Assembly: GCA_964344565.1 (NCBI GenBank)
Contig: CAYFNT010000021.1
Span: forward strand, 1 to 64,000
From: JACNKJ01 sp964344565
GTDB taxonomy: Bacteria > Krumholzibacteriota > Krumholzibacteriia > JACNKJ01
Length of the DNA: 64,000 nucleotides
Direction of reading: 5' to 3'
Part shown: piece by piece, positions 42,313 to 51,101 of the stretch
Position numbering within the stretch: position 1 is the stretch's first letter
Layout: each line of letters starts with the position of its first letter
Position numbers and translations under genes: made by a program
The notes under the pieces: model-generated
Told to the model about the DNA's origin: nothing
Database searches by the model: none
The model's input: only the letters and a program-made list of their open reading frames with translations

Positions 42313-43622
42313 AGAAGTTCTACGTGGAGACCTACGGCTGTCAGATGAATTTCTACGACTCCCAGGTGGTGGACGGCCTCCTGGAGGAACGGGGCATGGT
42401 CAAGGTGGATCGCCCCGAGGACTCCGACGTCATCCTCATCAATACCTGTTCGGTGCGCGATAACGCCGAACAGCGAGTGCGTGGACGGGTCAATCAGCTG
42501 GCGGGTCTTCGCTATCATCGCGAGGAGGGCCCCCTCATCGGGCTGCTGGGTTGCATGGCCCAGCGACTGGGCGGAACCCTGCTCAAGGAGAAGAAGAGCC
42601 CCCTGGATTTCGTGGTGGGCACCGACCAGTATCTGAAGTTGCCGGAGATTCTCGATCGGGCAGGCGGCAAGGAGTCGGACCTCTACTTCACCGACTTCGA
42701 CCACGTGGTCACCTACGAGGCCCGTCCCAAGGCCATGCCGCCGGGGGGCAGTCACTACGTGGCCGTCATGCACGGCTGCGACAAGTTCTGCAGCTACTGC
42801 ATCGTGCCCTTCACCCGGGGGCGCGAACGCAGCAAGCCCGTGGATACGATCCTGCGCGAGGTGGAGACCATCGCCGGCCAGGACGGATTCGAGATCACCC
42901 TGCTCGGGCAGACCATCAGCAGCTATCGCCACGGCGATATCGATTTCGCGGGATTGCTCGGAGAGGTCAGCGCGGTGGAGGGCATCGAGTCCCTGAGGTT
43001 CATGACCAGCTATCCCACGGACATGACTCCCGAACTCTTCGCCTCCCTGGAAAAGCTGCCCAAGGTGGAACGTCGCATCCATCTGCCCGTACAGTCCGGC
43101 AGCGACCGCATACTGAAGATCATGAACCGTCGCTATACCGTGGCCGAGTACGAGAGGATCCTCGAGAACGGCCGCCGGGAGATGCCGGGGCTCCTCGTGT
43201 CCACGGATATCATCGTGGGCTTCCCCGGGGAGACCGAGGACGATTTCCAGGCCACCCTGGACCTCGTCGAGCGCCAGCGCTTCGTGTCGGCCTTCATGTT
43301 CAAGTATTCGCCCCGGGAAGGCACCCTGTCCGCCAGGAACGAGGACGACGGGCCCACCGAGGTCAAGGAGGAGCGCCTGGCCCGGCTCATGGAGGTCCAG
43401 GCCGCCAACACGCGTCGGTACCTGGAAGACCGCATGGGGACGGAACTTGAGATATTGCTTGATGAGACAAGCAAAAAAACCAAGAATCAGCTGCGGGGAC
43501 GGACTCGCGACCAGTTCCGGGTGGTGGTGGACCGTCATCCCGACATGCGGATCGGCAGCCGCATCCGCGTAAGGATCAACGAGATTCGGGGTGAGACCCT
43601 CATCGGGGTTCCCATTCCCTAG
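42309..43622 (+). CDS. miaB: tRNA i6A37 methylthiotransferase MiaB
   Basis: Methylthiolates isopentenyl-A37 in tRNA, acting after MiaA (encoded at 51.1 kb). The 437 residues have auxiliary cluster cysteines C11 ('TYGCQMN'), C47 and C82, radical-SAM C157-C161-C164 ('GCDKFCSYCIVPFTRGRE') and a C-terminal TRAM domain ('NQLRGRTRDQFRVVV'). Coupled to mtaB through ATGA; lapA follows with its own AGGAGG site. Confidence 0.96.
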   Translation: MKKFYVETYGCQMNFYDSQVVDGLLEERGMVKVDRPEDSDVILINTCSVRDNAEQRVRGRVNQLAGLRYHREEGPLIGLLGCMAQRLGGTLLKEKKSPLDFVVGTDQYLKLPEILDRAGGKESDLYFTDFDHVVTYEARPKAMPPGGSHYVAVMHGCDKFCSYCIVPFTRGRERSKPVDTILREVETIAGQDGFEITLLGQTISSYRHGDIDFAGLLGEVSAVEGIESLRFMTSYPTDMTPELFASLEKLPKVERRIHLPVQSGSDRILKIMNRRYTVAEYERILENGRREMPGLLVSTDIIVGFPGETEDDFQATLDLVERQRFVSAFMFKYSPREGTLSARNEDDGPTEVKEERLARLMEVQAANTRRYLEDRMGTELEILLDETSKKTKNQLRGRTRDQFRVVVDRHPDMRIGSRIRVRINEIRGETLIGVPIP

Positions 43623-43633
43623 GAGGAGACGCT

Positions 43634-43978
43634 ATGTCGATGGTGAAACGGTTCCTGATGCTGCTGTTCGTGGCGGTGGTGCTCCTGCTGGGCATCCTCA
43701 ATGCCGCGGAGACCGCCACCGTCGAGCTGGGCTTCTACACCTTCCTGGACGCGCCCCTGCCCGTGGTCATGGTGGTCCTGTTCCTGCTCGGCGCGCTATT
43801 CATGTACTTCTTCTCCATCGCCCGCGAGATCACGCTGCGCAACGAGATCCGCAGACTCAAGCGTTCCCAGGGCAAGATGGATCGCGAAATCCAGGACCTG
43901 CGCAACCTCTCCCTCGACGAGGGATTCCATGATGAACCCGAACCGGTGTCCCAGGACAAGCCGGAGGCTACGCTGTGA
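43634..43978 (+). CDS. lapA: LapA-like membrane protein (DUF1049)
   Basis: A 114-residue protein with two membrane helices (about 6-24 and 43-62) and a cytosolic coiled coil ('EIRRLKRSQGKMDREIQDLR'), the DUF1049/LapA layout. LapA works with LapB in controlling LPS synthesis in enterobacteria. The start follows AGGAGG. The GTGA overlap with the next gene, which is clearly LapB-like, supports the call. Confidence 0.85.
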   Translation: MSMVKRFLMLLFVAVVLLLGILNAAETATVELGFYTFLDAPLPVVMVVLFLLGALFMYFFSIAREITLRNEIRRLKRSQGKMDREIQDLRNLSLDEGFHDEPEPVSQDKPEATL

Positions 43979-45147
43979 GTCAGGCTCAACTGCTCCTGAT
44001 CGCCCTGGCGCTTCTGCTCGTTGTGGCGGGGCTGGCCTTGCTCTGGTGGTATCGCCAACCGGTCAAGAAGCGCCGCAGCGCCAAGGACCATCATCTCGCC
44101 GCCCTGGAGGCCCTGGCCGACGGAGACGACGAGCGCGCCCTGGCGGAACTGTCGAAGGCCGTGCAGGAGGGTCAGGGAGGGCTCGACGCCCTGCTACGTC
44201 TGGGCGACATGTATCGCGCCAAGGGACAGATCAAGAAGGCCATCCACCTGCACAAGACCCTGGAGATACGAGGCGAATGGCCCCGGCCCCAGCGGGCGCG
44301 CATCCTTTCGAGCATCGCCGACGATTTCCTGGCGGCGGGACGCTGGAACGAAGCCCTCGTGCAGCTCGAGGAGCTGCGGAAGCTGGACCCCGAGAATCCG
44401 GCCGTGGCCCGGCGAGTCAGCCAGGCCCAGCTGCGAAAGGGCGAGCTCGAGAAGGCCCAGACCGCCCTGCGCCGGGCCCACAAGCTGGAGGGCAAGGATC
44501 AGGGGGACGAGATGGCCATCCTGCTGGCGGAGGGAGCCCGCCATCAGGTGCAGGAGCAGCGCTGGAAGGAAGCCCGCAAGGCCCTGGGGGACGCTTTCAA
44601 GCTGGACGGCGCCTGCCTGCCCGCGTTGCGGGTCTCCGCCGACCTCTATCATCGCGAAGGGCAGGATCAGAAAGCGGCCGACGAATTGCAGAAATTGGCC
44701 CTGACCGCCCTGCCGGGCTCGGAAATCGAGTATCCTCGCATGGAGAAGCTCTTCTTCGATCTGGGCCGTTTCCACGAGATCCAGTTCGTCTATCAGGAAG
44801 TGCTGAGCAAGGAACCCGGATTCTGGCCGGCGCGTTTCGCACTGGCGGAGATCCTGGACAAGCGAGGCAGCCGCGAGGACGCGGTGCGCCTGCTGGATCC
44901 TGTCCATCAGGCAGGCCGGGACGAGGCCGTGAAGGCCGCGGGCCGTCTGCTGGACTGGGATCGCGAGGACATGGCCCGGGAATGGCTGTCCAAAATCGGA
45001 GAGAAGCACTCAACGGGTGAGGGAATCTATCGCTGTCGCTACTGTGGAACCGAGCACCCTGGACCCCGGTGGTATTGCCCCACCTGTCATGGATTCAAGA
45101 GCTATGAACCTCTCGCCCGGGAAAGCGCCAGCGCGGCGCACTCCTAG
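43975..45147 (+). CDS. lapB: LapB (YciM)-like TPR protein with rubredoxin-type zinc site
   Basis: A 390-residue protein: N-terminal membrane anchor (about 5-26), a helical array of TPR repeats (about 38-335) and a C-terminal zinc ribbon with four cysteines (C354, C357, C368, C371, CxxC-x10-CxxC, 'YRCRYCGT...YCPTCHGF'). This is the architecture of LapB, which in E. coli couples LpxC proteolysis by FtsH to LPS assembly. Its presence implies a lipid A/LPS outer membrane. Starts at GTG overlapping lapA. Confidence 0.9.
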   Translation: MSQAQLLLIALALLLVVAGLALLWWYRQPVKKRRSAKDHHLAALEALADGDDERALAELSKAVQEGQGGLDALLRLGDMYRAKGQIKKAIHLHKTLEIRGEWPRPQRARILSSIADDFLAAGRWNEALVQLEELRKLDPENPAVARRVSQAQLRKGELEKAQTALRRAHKLEGKDQGDEMAILLAEGARHQVQEQRWKEARKALGDAFKLDGACLPALRVSADLYHREGQDQKAADELQKLALTALPGSEIEYPRMEKLFFDLGRFHEIQFVYQEVLSKEPGFWPARFALAEILDKRGSREDAVRLLDPVHQAGRDEAVKAAGRLLDWDREDMAREWLSKIGEKHSTGEGIYRCRYCGTEHPGPRWYCPTCHGFKSYEPLARESASAAHS

Positions 45148-45931
45148 GGCCTTTCTCGCCGCCCTCCTGCTGGCCTTCCTGGCCTTCGGGGCGGACGCCT
45201 CGGTCTGGCCGGACACGCCGCCGGTGGTTCCCCTGGATCACCCCGATCCGGGCTTCAAGTTCGCGGCGGGCCTCTACCATTCACAAGAAGCTTTAAGCGA
45301 CGACTTCAACACAAACCGCGACAAAGAGATGTTGGCGCGGGCACTCCTCGCATCCGGAAGGTCCGACGAGGCCCGTGACCTGATCGATGAGGGGCTCCTG
45401 CCGCCTCGAGATCTGTCCCTGCAATTGAGATTGGCCGACGAGAGGGCCTGGCAGGACCTCGAACGGGAGAGCTGGCGGAGCAGCTTCAGGGACGAGGACG
45501 GCGAAAGCCGCTTCTGGCGGGCCAGGCTGGCCGAGAGCCAGGGATCCTTCACCGAGGCGAGAGATCTGCTGGAACGCATCCTGAGAGAGGATCCCGCTTC
45601 CATCTTCGTGCCGCTCTCCCAGGAGAAATTGGCCGTACTGCCCTTCGAGGATAGCGGCCCCCGCGTCAAGGCGCCCGCCTCCCCCGGCGGCTTCCGCGTG
45701 CAGTGGGGGGTGTTCCGGGATCCCGCGCGGGCGCGCCAGCAGCGCTCGGTGCTGGAGGCCTACGGACAGGTGGTGGAGATCCTCGCCTTCGAGCGGGAGG
45801 GCATTCCCCTGAGCCGGGTGGTCTCCGAACCCTTCGCCACTCGGGAAGAGGCGCGCAACGAGGGGGAATCCCTCAAGGCGCGCTATGGCCTGGACTACGT
45901 GCTCTACACGGAAGAGGCCGCCCGTGAGTAG
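45104..45931 (+). CDS. Exported TPR-like protein with C-terminal SPOR domain
   Basis: A 275-residue protein. The likely start is ATG 45104, inside the end of lapB, which gives a clean signal peptide (RAFLAALLLAFLAFGADASV). The middle is helical with tandem helix-pair repeats ('MLARALLASGRSDEARDLIDE', 'EARDLLERILREDPAS', in parts). The last ~75 residues form a SPOR domain ('GFRVQWGVFRDPARARQQ' ... 'YGLDYVLYTEE'), which binds denuded septal peptidoglycan. It probably acts in the periplasm at the division site. It overlaps mutS by 8 bases. Confidence 0.78.
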   Translation: MNLSPGKAPARRTPRAFLAALLLAFLAFGADASVWPDTPPVVPLDHPDPGFKFAAGLYHSQEALSDDFNTNRDKEMLARALLASGRSDEARDLIDEGLLPPRDLSLQLRLADERAWQDLERESWRSSFRDEDGESRFWRARLAESQGSFTEARDLLERILREDPASIFVPLSQEKLAVLPFEDSGPRVKAPASPGGFRVQWGVFRDPARARQQRSVLEAYGQVVEILAFEREGIPLSRVVSEPFATREEARNEGESLKARYGLDYVLYTEEAARE

Positions 45932-48548
45932 GCCCAAGTCGAAACCGAAGTCCACCCTGACGCCCATGATGGAGCAGTACCTGCGCATCAAGGCGCAGCA
46001 TCCCGGACGCATCCTGCTCTATCGCATGGGCGATTTCTACGAGACCTTCTACGAGGACGCCCAGTTGGCCGCCAAGGTGCTGGGCATCACCCTCACCACC
46101 CGCGGCAAGAGCCAGGGCGAGCCCGTTCCCTTGGCCGGCGTGCCGCATCATTCGGTGAACACCTACATCCACCGCCTCATCGCCGCCGGTCACAGCGTGG
46201 CCATCTGCGAGCAGGTGGAGGATCCGGCCACGGCCAAGGGCGTGGTGAAGCGGGCCGTCACCGAGGTCATGACGCCGGGCACCCTGTCCCTGGAGGAGTT
46301 CCTGCCGGCGGCCCGCGGGGCCTATTGCCTGTCCATCCATCCCGGAGAGAGCCGCTGCGGCTTCGCCCTGGGGGACATCTCCACGGGGGAGCTACTGGCC
46401 GGCGAGGATCATCCCGCCCAGATCCTGGGCCTGCCCGCGCGATTCAACGTGCGGGAGCTGATCCATCCCGAGGACGCCGACGGCTCGCTCATGGAGGAGC
46501 TGCGCGAGCTCTATCCCGACCTGCGCATGGAGGGAAGGCCGCTCTGGGACTTCCACCCCGAGGATAGCGAAAGGCGCCTGAGCGAACACTTCTCGGTGAC
46601 GGAGACCGAGCTCCTGGGCATCCGCGAGAGCGAGGAGGATCTGCGGCGATCCATGGGCGGCCTGCTCGCCTACTTCCAGGCCCTCAAGAGCGAGGACCTG
46701 TCCTTCATCGACCGCGTGTCCTTCCTTCGCCAGGACGAGACCATGGTGCTGGACCGGCTCACCGTGGAGAACCTGGAGCTCACCCAGCCCCTGCGTGGCG
46801 AGGATCGGGAGGCCACGCTCTTCTCGATCATGGACCACACGGTCACGCGCATGGGCGGACGTCTGCTCTATCGAAGACTCCTGGCTCCCTTGCTGGATCG
46901 GAACAGGATCGAGGCCAGGCTCGACGCCGTGCAGAGGCTGGTGGAGGCCGGCGAACTCAGACGCGAGCTGCGCAAATTGCTGCGACCGGTGGCCGACCTG
47001 GAGCGCCTGGCCGGCAGGATGAGCGCCCTCAGAGCCCGTCCCCGGGATCTCAAGGCCCTGGCCGACACACTGGCCCTGCTTCCTCCTTTAAGGGAACTGC
47101 TGGAGGCGGAGGTCGACGCGGAACTGGCCGAACTGCGCGAGCTCATCGATCCCCTGGACGATCTGCGAAGTCTCCTGGAGTCGGCGCTCGCCGAGGACCT
47201 GCCCGCGAAACTGGCCGACGGCAATTTCATCCGCGGCGGCTTCGACGAGGAGCTGGATCGTCTGCGCAGCCTCACCCGGGACGGTCGCGATTGGATCCTC
47301 GGTCAGCAGGAAAGCGAGCGCGAGAAAACCGGCATCGGCAACCTGAAGGTCGGCTACAACAAGGTCTTCGGATACTACATCGAGGTGAGCAAGGGCCAAC
47401 TCGACAAGGTGCCCGATCACTACATCGCCAAGCAGACTCTCACCGGCAGCCAGCGCTACGTCACGCCCGATCTGAAGAGCCGGGAGGAGGAGATCCTCGG
47501 CGCGGAGGACCGTCGCGTGCGTCGCGAACTGGAGCTCTTCGAGGAGCTTCGCGAGACGACATGGTCGCGGCTCGGAGCCATCCAGGAAAACGGGCGTGCC
47601 CTGGCCACCCTCGACCTGCACGCCTCCCTGGCGGAACTCGCCGAGAAGCATCGCTACTGCCGTCCGGAGATCGAGAGCGAACCGCTCCTGGAGATCCGGG
47701 ACGGCCGCCATCCGGTGGTGGAGCGGCTGCTCAGCGAGGACTTCATCGCCAACGACATCTTCCTGGAGCCGGGCGATCGGCAGATCCTCCTCATCACCGG
47801 TCCGAACATGGGCGGCAAATCCACCTACCTGCGCATGGCGGCCCTCATGGTGCTGATGGCCCAGATGGGAAGCTTCGTGCCCGCTTCGGCGGCGCGGGTG
47901 GGCATCACCGACAAGGTCTTCACGAGGGTGGGGGCCAGCGACAATCTCGCGAGGGGGCGTTCCACCTTCCTCATCGAGATGGAGGAGACGGCCTACATCC
48001 TGCGAAACCTCTCGCCGCGCAGTCTCGTGCTCATGGACGAGATCGGCCGGGGCACCAGCACCTACGACGGCCTGAGTCTGGCCTGGGCCGTGCTGGAGTC
48101 ACTGCACCTGGACGCCGGCGCCAAGCCTCGGACGCTCTTCGCCACCCACTATCATGAACTCACGGAGCTGGAGAGTCTGCCCCGTCTGCACAACCTGCAC
48201 GTCACCGTGAAGGAGTGGCAGGACAAGGTGGTCTTCCTTCGCAAGGTCGAGACGGGAGCCGCGGGGCGGAGCTACGGCATCCAGGTGGCGAGGCTCGCGG
48301 GCATGCCCACGGAGGTCATCGATCGGGCCTTAGAGATCCTTCGCGCCTTGGAGAATCGAAAAGGACATGGGGAGCGGCTGGACATTCCCGAGCACATATC
48401 GCCGCAGATGGACCTGTTCTCGGATCGGGGACATCCCCTGCTCGAGGAGATCCAGAATCTCGATCCCGAACGGCTCACCCCTCTGGAAGCCCTGAATCTG
48501 CTCACGGAATACCGCGAGCGGCTGCATCGTCGAAAGGAAGTGGAATGA
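45924..48548 (+). CDS. mutS: DNA mismatch repair protein MutS
   Basis: Recognises mismatches. From GTG 45924 (GAAGAGG upstream) it is 874 residues. The mismatch-binding Phe-x-Glu is 'GDFYETFYE' (Phe38, Glu40), then connector, lever and clamp domains, and an ABC-type ATPase with Walker A GPNMGGKST (626-634) and 'LVLMDEIGRGTSTYDG'. The tail retains a short dimerisation segment. It overlaps the SPOR gene upstream and the GGDEF-like gene downstream (ATGA), in the order mutS-x-mutL-miaA. Confidence 0.97.
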   Translation: MSRPKSKPKSTLTPMMEQYLRIKAQHPGRILLYRMGDFYETFYEDAQLAAKVLGITLTTRGKSQGEPVPLAGVPHHSVNTYIHRLIAAGHSVAICEQVEDPATAKGVVKRAVTEVMTPGTLSLEEFLPAARGAYCLSIHPGESRCGFALGDISTGELLAGEDHPAQILGLPARFNVRELIHPEDADGSLMEELRELYPDLRMEGRPLWDFHPEDSERRLSEHFSVTETELLGIRESEEDLRRSMGGLLAYFQALKSEDLSFIDRVSFLRQDETMVLDRLTVENLELTQPLRGEDREATLFSIMDHTVTRMGGRLLYRRLLAPLLDRNRIEARLDAVQRLVEAGELRRELRKLLRPVADLERLAGRMSALRARPRDLKALADTLALLPPLRELLEAEVDAELAELRELIDPLDDLRSLLESALAEDLPAKLADGNFIRGGFDEELDRLRSLTRDGRDWILGQQESEREKTGIGNLKVGYNKVFGYYIEVSKGQLDKVPDHYIAKQTLTGSQRYVTPDLKSREEEILGAEDRRVRRELELFEELRETTWSRLGAIQENGRALATLDLHASLAELAEKHRYCRPEIESEPLLEIRDGRHPVVERLLSEDFIANDIFLEPGDRQILLITGPNMGGKSTYLRMAALMVLMAQMGSFVPASAARVGITDKVFTRVGASDNLARGRSTFLIEMEETAYILRNLSPRSLVLMDEIGRGTSTYDGLSLAWAVLESLHLDAGAKPRTLFATHYHELTELESLPRLHNLHVTVKEWQDKVVFLRKVETGAAGRSYGIQVARLAGMPTEVIDRALEILRALENRKGHGERLDIPEHISPQMDLFSDRGHPLLEEIQNLDPERLTPLEALNLLTEYRERLHRRKEVE

Positions 48549-49324
48549 CCCGACTGGTGTTGCTCGGTCAGGACGCCGAGATCCTTCCCCTGCTCACGCG
48601 CCTGCGGCTGAGCGGGAAGGAGGAGGTACGCGGGCTCATTCCCGTGGGCGACTGCAAGGACCTGGAACTCTATGCAGAGATCGCCCGCATTCCCATCCTC
48701 GTGGAGGACGAATGGCGTGGGTGGCGTCATCACCTGGACTACCTGGTGGCCGAGGAACCGGTGCCGGTAGTGCTCGGCGAATTGCCGAAGCTGAGTCCCG
48801 ACGAAGCCGCCGAGCGGTTCCTGTCGGAGCAGGAGGAACCGCCCGTCGATCCGATGCCTTCGCCGCCCGAGACGCGGGAAGAGGCTCCGCCCGTGGCCGA
48901 ACCGCGCATCCGATACGACTTCTCCGGATTCGCCCATGAACTTCGCCGGGAGATTCGCCGGAGCCGGCGCTATCACCTGGGTTTCTGCTTCACTCTCTTC
49001 AGAATCGTGGGCGAGAAGGGCGAAAGCCTTTCCGCCGAGCAGTTCCTCAAGGAGCCGCTCCATTCCCTGCCGGCGAGGGTGGGGCGCAAGACCGACAGTT
49101 GGGGAATCAGTCCCGAGGGCATCCTGCTCCACCTGGCGCCGGAGATTCAGGAGCAGGCCAGGCTGCTGAGGCGCCGCCTCTCCCTGGCCCTGGAGGATCA
49201 GGTGCGCGAGATGCATGGCGGACCCTGGCGATGCCAGTCGGCCCAGGCGCTCTACCCCCAGGATGGCGAACGGGCATCCCAACTCATCCGCCATGCCATG
49301 AACGCCCTCGAGCGGCAAAACTAG
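48545..49324 (+). CDS. Degenerate GGDEF-like protein with retained I-site, between mutS and mutL
   Basis: A 259-residue protein not matching a named family. Residues 1-75 look like a small Rossmann-type domain ('RLVLLGQDAEILPLLTRL' ... 'GLIPVGDCKDLELYAEIARIPI'), then a Pro/Glu linker. Residues ~120-255 follow the GGDEF fold: 'LRREIRRSRRYHLGFCFTLF' at the start and 'ALYPQDGERASQLIRHAMNALER' at the end (in parts). The catalytic GGDEF is replaced by PEGIL (190-194), while the I-site RxxD survives as RKTD (181-184). It is therefore likely inactive as a cyclase but may bind c-di-GMP. ATGA overlap with mutS; mutL follows after 7 bases. Confidence 0.7.
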   Translation: MTRLVLLGQDAEILPLLTRLRLSGKEEVRGLIPVGDCKDLELYAEIARIPILVEDEWRGWRHHLDYLVAEEPVPVVLGELPKLSPDEAAERFLSEQEEPPVDPMPSPPETREEAPPVAEPRIRYDFSGFAHELRREIRRSRRYHLGFCFTLFRIVGEKGESLSAEQFLKEPLHSLPARVGRKTDSWGISPEGILLHLAPEIQEQARLLRRRLSLALEDQVREMHGGPWRCQSAQALYPQDGERASQLIRHAMNALERQN

Positions 49325-49331
49325 GAGAAGC

Positions 49332-51101
49332 ATGGGCCGGAGAATCCAAGCGCTGCCCAGGGCCACCATCGACCGCATCGCGGCCGGCGAGGTGGTGGAA
49401 CGCCCGGCCTCGGTGCTCAAGGAACTTCTCGAAAACGCCCTGGACGCCGAAGCCACGCGCATCACCCTGGAGATCGCCGGCGGGGGCATCGATCTGTTGA
49501 GGATCTCCGACGACGGGCACGGCATCCCCGGTCGGGATCTTCCGTCCGCCCTCGAACGGCATTCCACCAGCAAGATACGCGAATTGGATGACATCGAGGG
49601 CGTGGCCACCTTCGGTTTCCGCGGCGAGGCCCTGGCCGCCATCGCCTCGGTATCGAACCTGGAAATTCTGAGCCGGGTGGCGGACGCCTATTCCGGATGG
49701 CGAATCGAATCGGCGGGCGGCGCGGCGGGGAAACCCGAACCGGCGAGCCGAGAGACCGGCAGCACGGTGTCGGTGCGGGATCTCTTCGGACGGGTTCCCG
49801 TGCGGCGCAAGTTCCTCAAATCGGCCTCCGGCGAGAAGCGTCAGATCATGCGCGTATGGGAGCAGTACCTGCTGGCCCATCCCGAGGTGGCCTTCACCTT
49901 CCTGGACGATGGCAAGGAGAAGGCGCGCTACGCGTCGGCGCCCTTGAAGCAGCGGGCCGCGGAAGTGCTGGGGGATGAGGTCGCTCGCCAGATGGTGGAT
50001 CTCTCGGCCGCCGACGATGGATTCGCCGTGAGCGGGCTCTGCAGCCTGCCTCTGACCAGCCGCGGAAACCGCGCCCAGCAATTCGTCTTCCTCGGCCGCC
50101 GGCCCATCCAGGACGATCGGGTGCGCCACGCCATCGGACAGGCCTACCGCGACGTGCTCGCGCCGGGGCGGTTTCCATCCTGCCTGCTCTTCCTCGAGGT
50201 GGATCCCGGCCTGGTGGACGTGAACGTGCATCCCACCAAGCGCGAGGTGAGGTTCCGTGAAGCCGCCCGTGTGCATTCCATTATCACCCGCGCCATCTCC
50301 GAGGCCATCGGCGGGGGAGGGCTCGGCGAGAAGCTGGCCGAAAGCCCTCACATGCAGCTGGGAGACCTGCGTCCTCCCGAACGCCGCGCGCCGCAGACGG
50401 ACTTCTCCTTCCCGAGCAGCGCCAGTCCCGCGCCGGGCCGCGTGCGGGAGTCCGCACCGGTTCCGCCCATGGACTATCGGGAAGGCGCCGCACCCCGGGC
50501 CGGAGCGGAGGTCGAGGAATTCTGGCAGGTGGAGAACACCTTCATCGTCACCCGCATGGGCGGGGGACTTGTCATCGTGGATCAGCACAATGCCCATGAG
50601 CGCATCCTCTATGACCGGGCGGTGGAGAATCTCGAGGGTCGCAAGCCCGCCAGCCAGGAACTGCTCTTTCCCCACAGCCTCGAAGTGAGCCCTTCGGAGA
50701 TGGAGGCCTTCAAGGAGCTCGAAGATTTCTTCGTGCAGCTCGGTTATCGGATGAGCGAATTCGGGCCGAGCACCCTGGCGGTGGAGGCCATCCCCGAAAC
50801 GCTGCGCCGCTGGGATGAAGGCGAGACCATCCGCAACGTGCTGGCCGACGCACTGAGCGAGCAGGGGGGATTGAGCCGGAAGCGGAAGACCGCCCTGGCC
50901 ACCTTCGCCTGCAAGGGGGCCGTGAAGGCGGGACAGCCCCTGCGAAGCGACGAAATGAAGAGCCTGGTCGCCGATCTCTTCGAAACGCGCTCGCCCTATA
51001 CCTGTCCCCACGGCCGGCCCATCGTCATTCGCATCGGCCGTGACGAATTGGAGAAGCGCTTCCACCGGGTGGTGCCCGACCGGGCCCGGGAGGAAGAGTG
51101 A
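49332..51101 (+). CDS. mutL: DNA mismatch repair protein MutL
   Basis: Links MutS recognition to strand incision. The 589 residues have a GHKL ATPase N-domain ('IAAGEVVERPASVLKELLENALDA', 'ISDDGHGI', 'TFGFRGEALAAIASV', in parts), 'VDVNVHPTKREVRF' and a C-terminal dimerisation domain. The latter carries endonuclease-type motifs in altered form: DQHNAHE (417-423; usual DQHAxxE) with Asp where the second Glu is expected, 'FACKGAVKAG', and CPHGRP (558-563). AGGAGAAG ribosome site. Overlaps miaA by GTGA. Confidence 0.95.
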   Translation: MGRRIQALPRATIDRIAAGEVVERPASVLKELLENALDAEATRITLEIAGGGIDLLRISDDGHGIPGRDLPSALERHSTSKIRELDDIEGVATFGFRGEALAAIASVSNLEILSRVADAYSGWRIESAGGAAGKPEPASRETGSTVSVRDLFGRVPVRRKFLKSASGEKRQIMRVWEQYLLAHPEVAFTFLDDGKEKARYASAPLKQRAAEVLGDEVARQMVDLSAADDGFAVSGLCSLPLTSRGNRAQQFVFLGRRPIQDDRVRHAIGQAYRDVLAPGRFPSCLLFLEVDPGLVDVNVHPTKREVRFREAARVHSIITRAISEAIGGGGLGEKLAESPHMQLGDLRPPERRAPQTDFSFPSSASPAPGRVRESAPVPPMDYREGAAPRAGAEVEEFWQVENTFIVTRMGGGLVIVDQHNAHERILYDRAVENLEGRKPASQELLFPHSLEVSPSEMEAFKELEDFFVQLGYRMSEFGPSTLAVEAIPETLRRWDEGETIRNVLADALSEQGGLSRKRKTALATFACKGAVKAGQPLRSDEMKSLVADLFETRSPYTCPHGRPIVIRIGRDELEKRFHRVVPDRAREEE

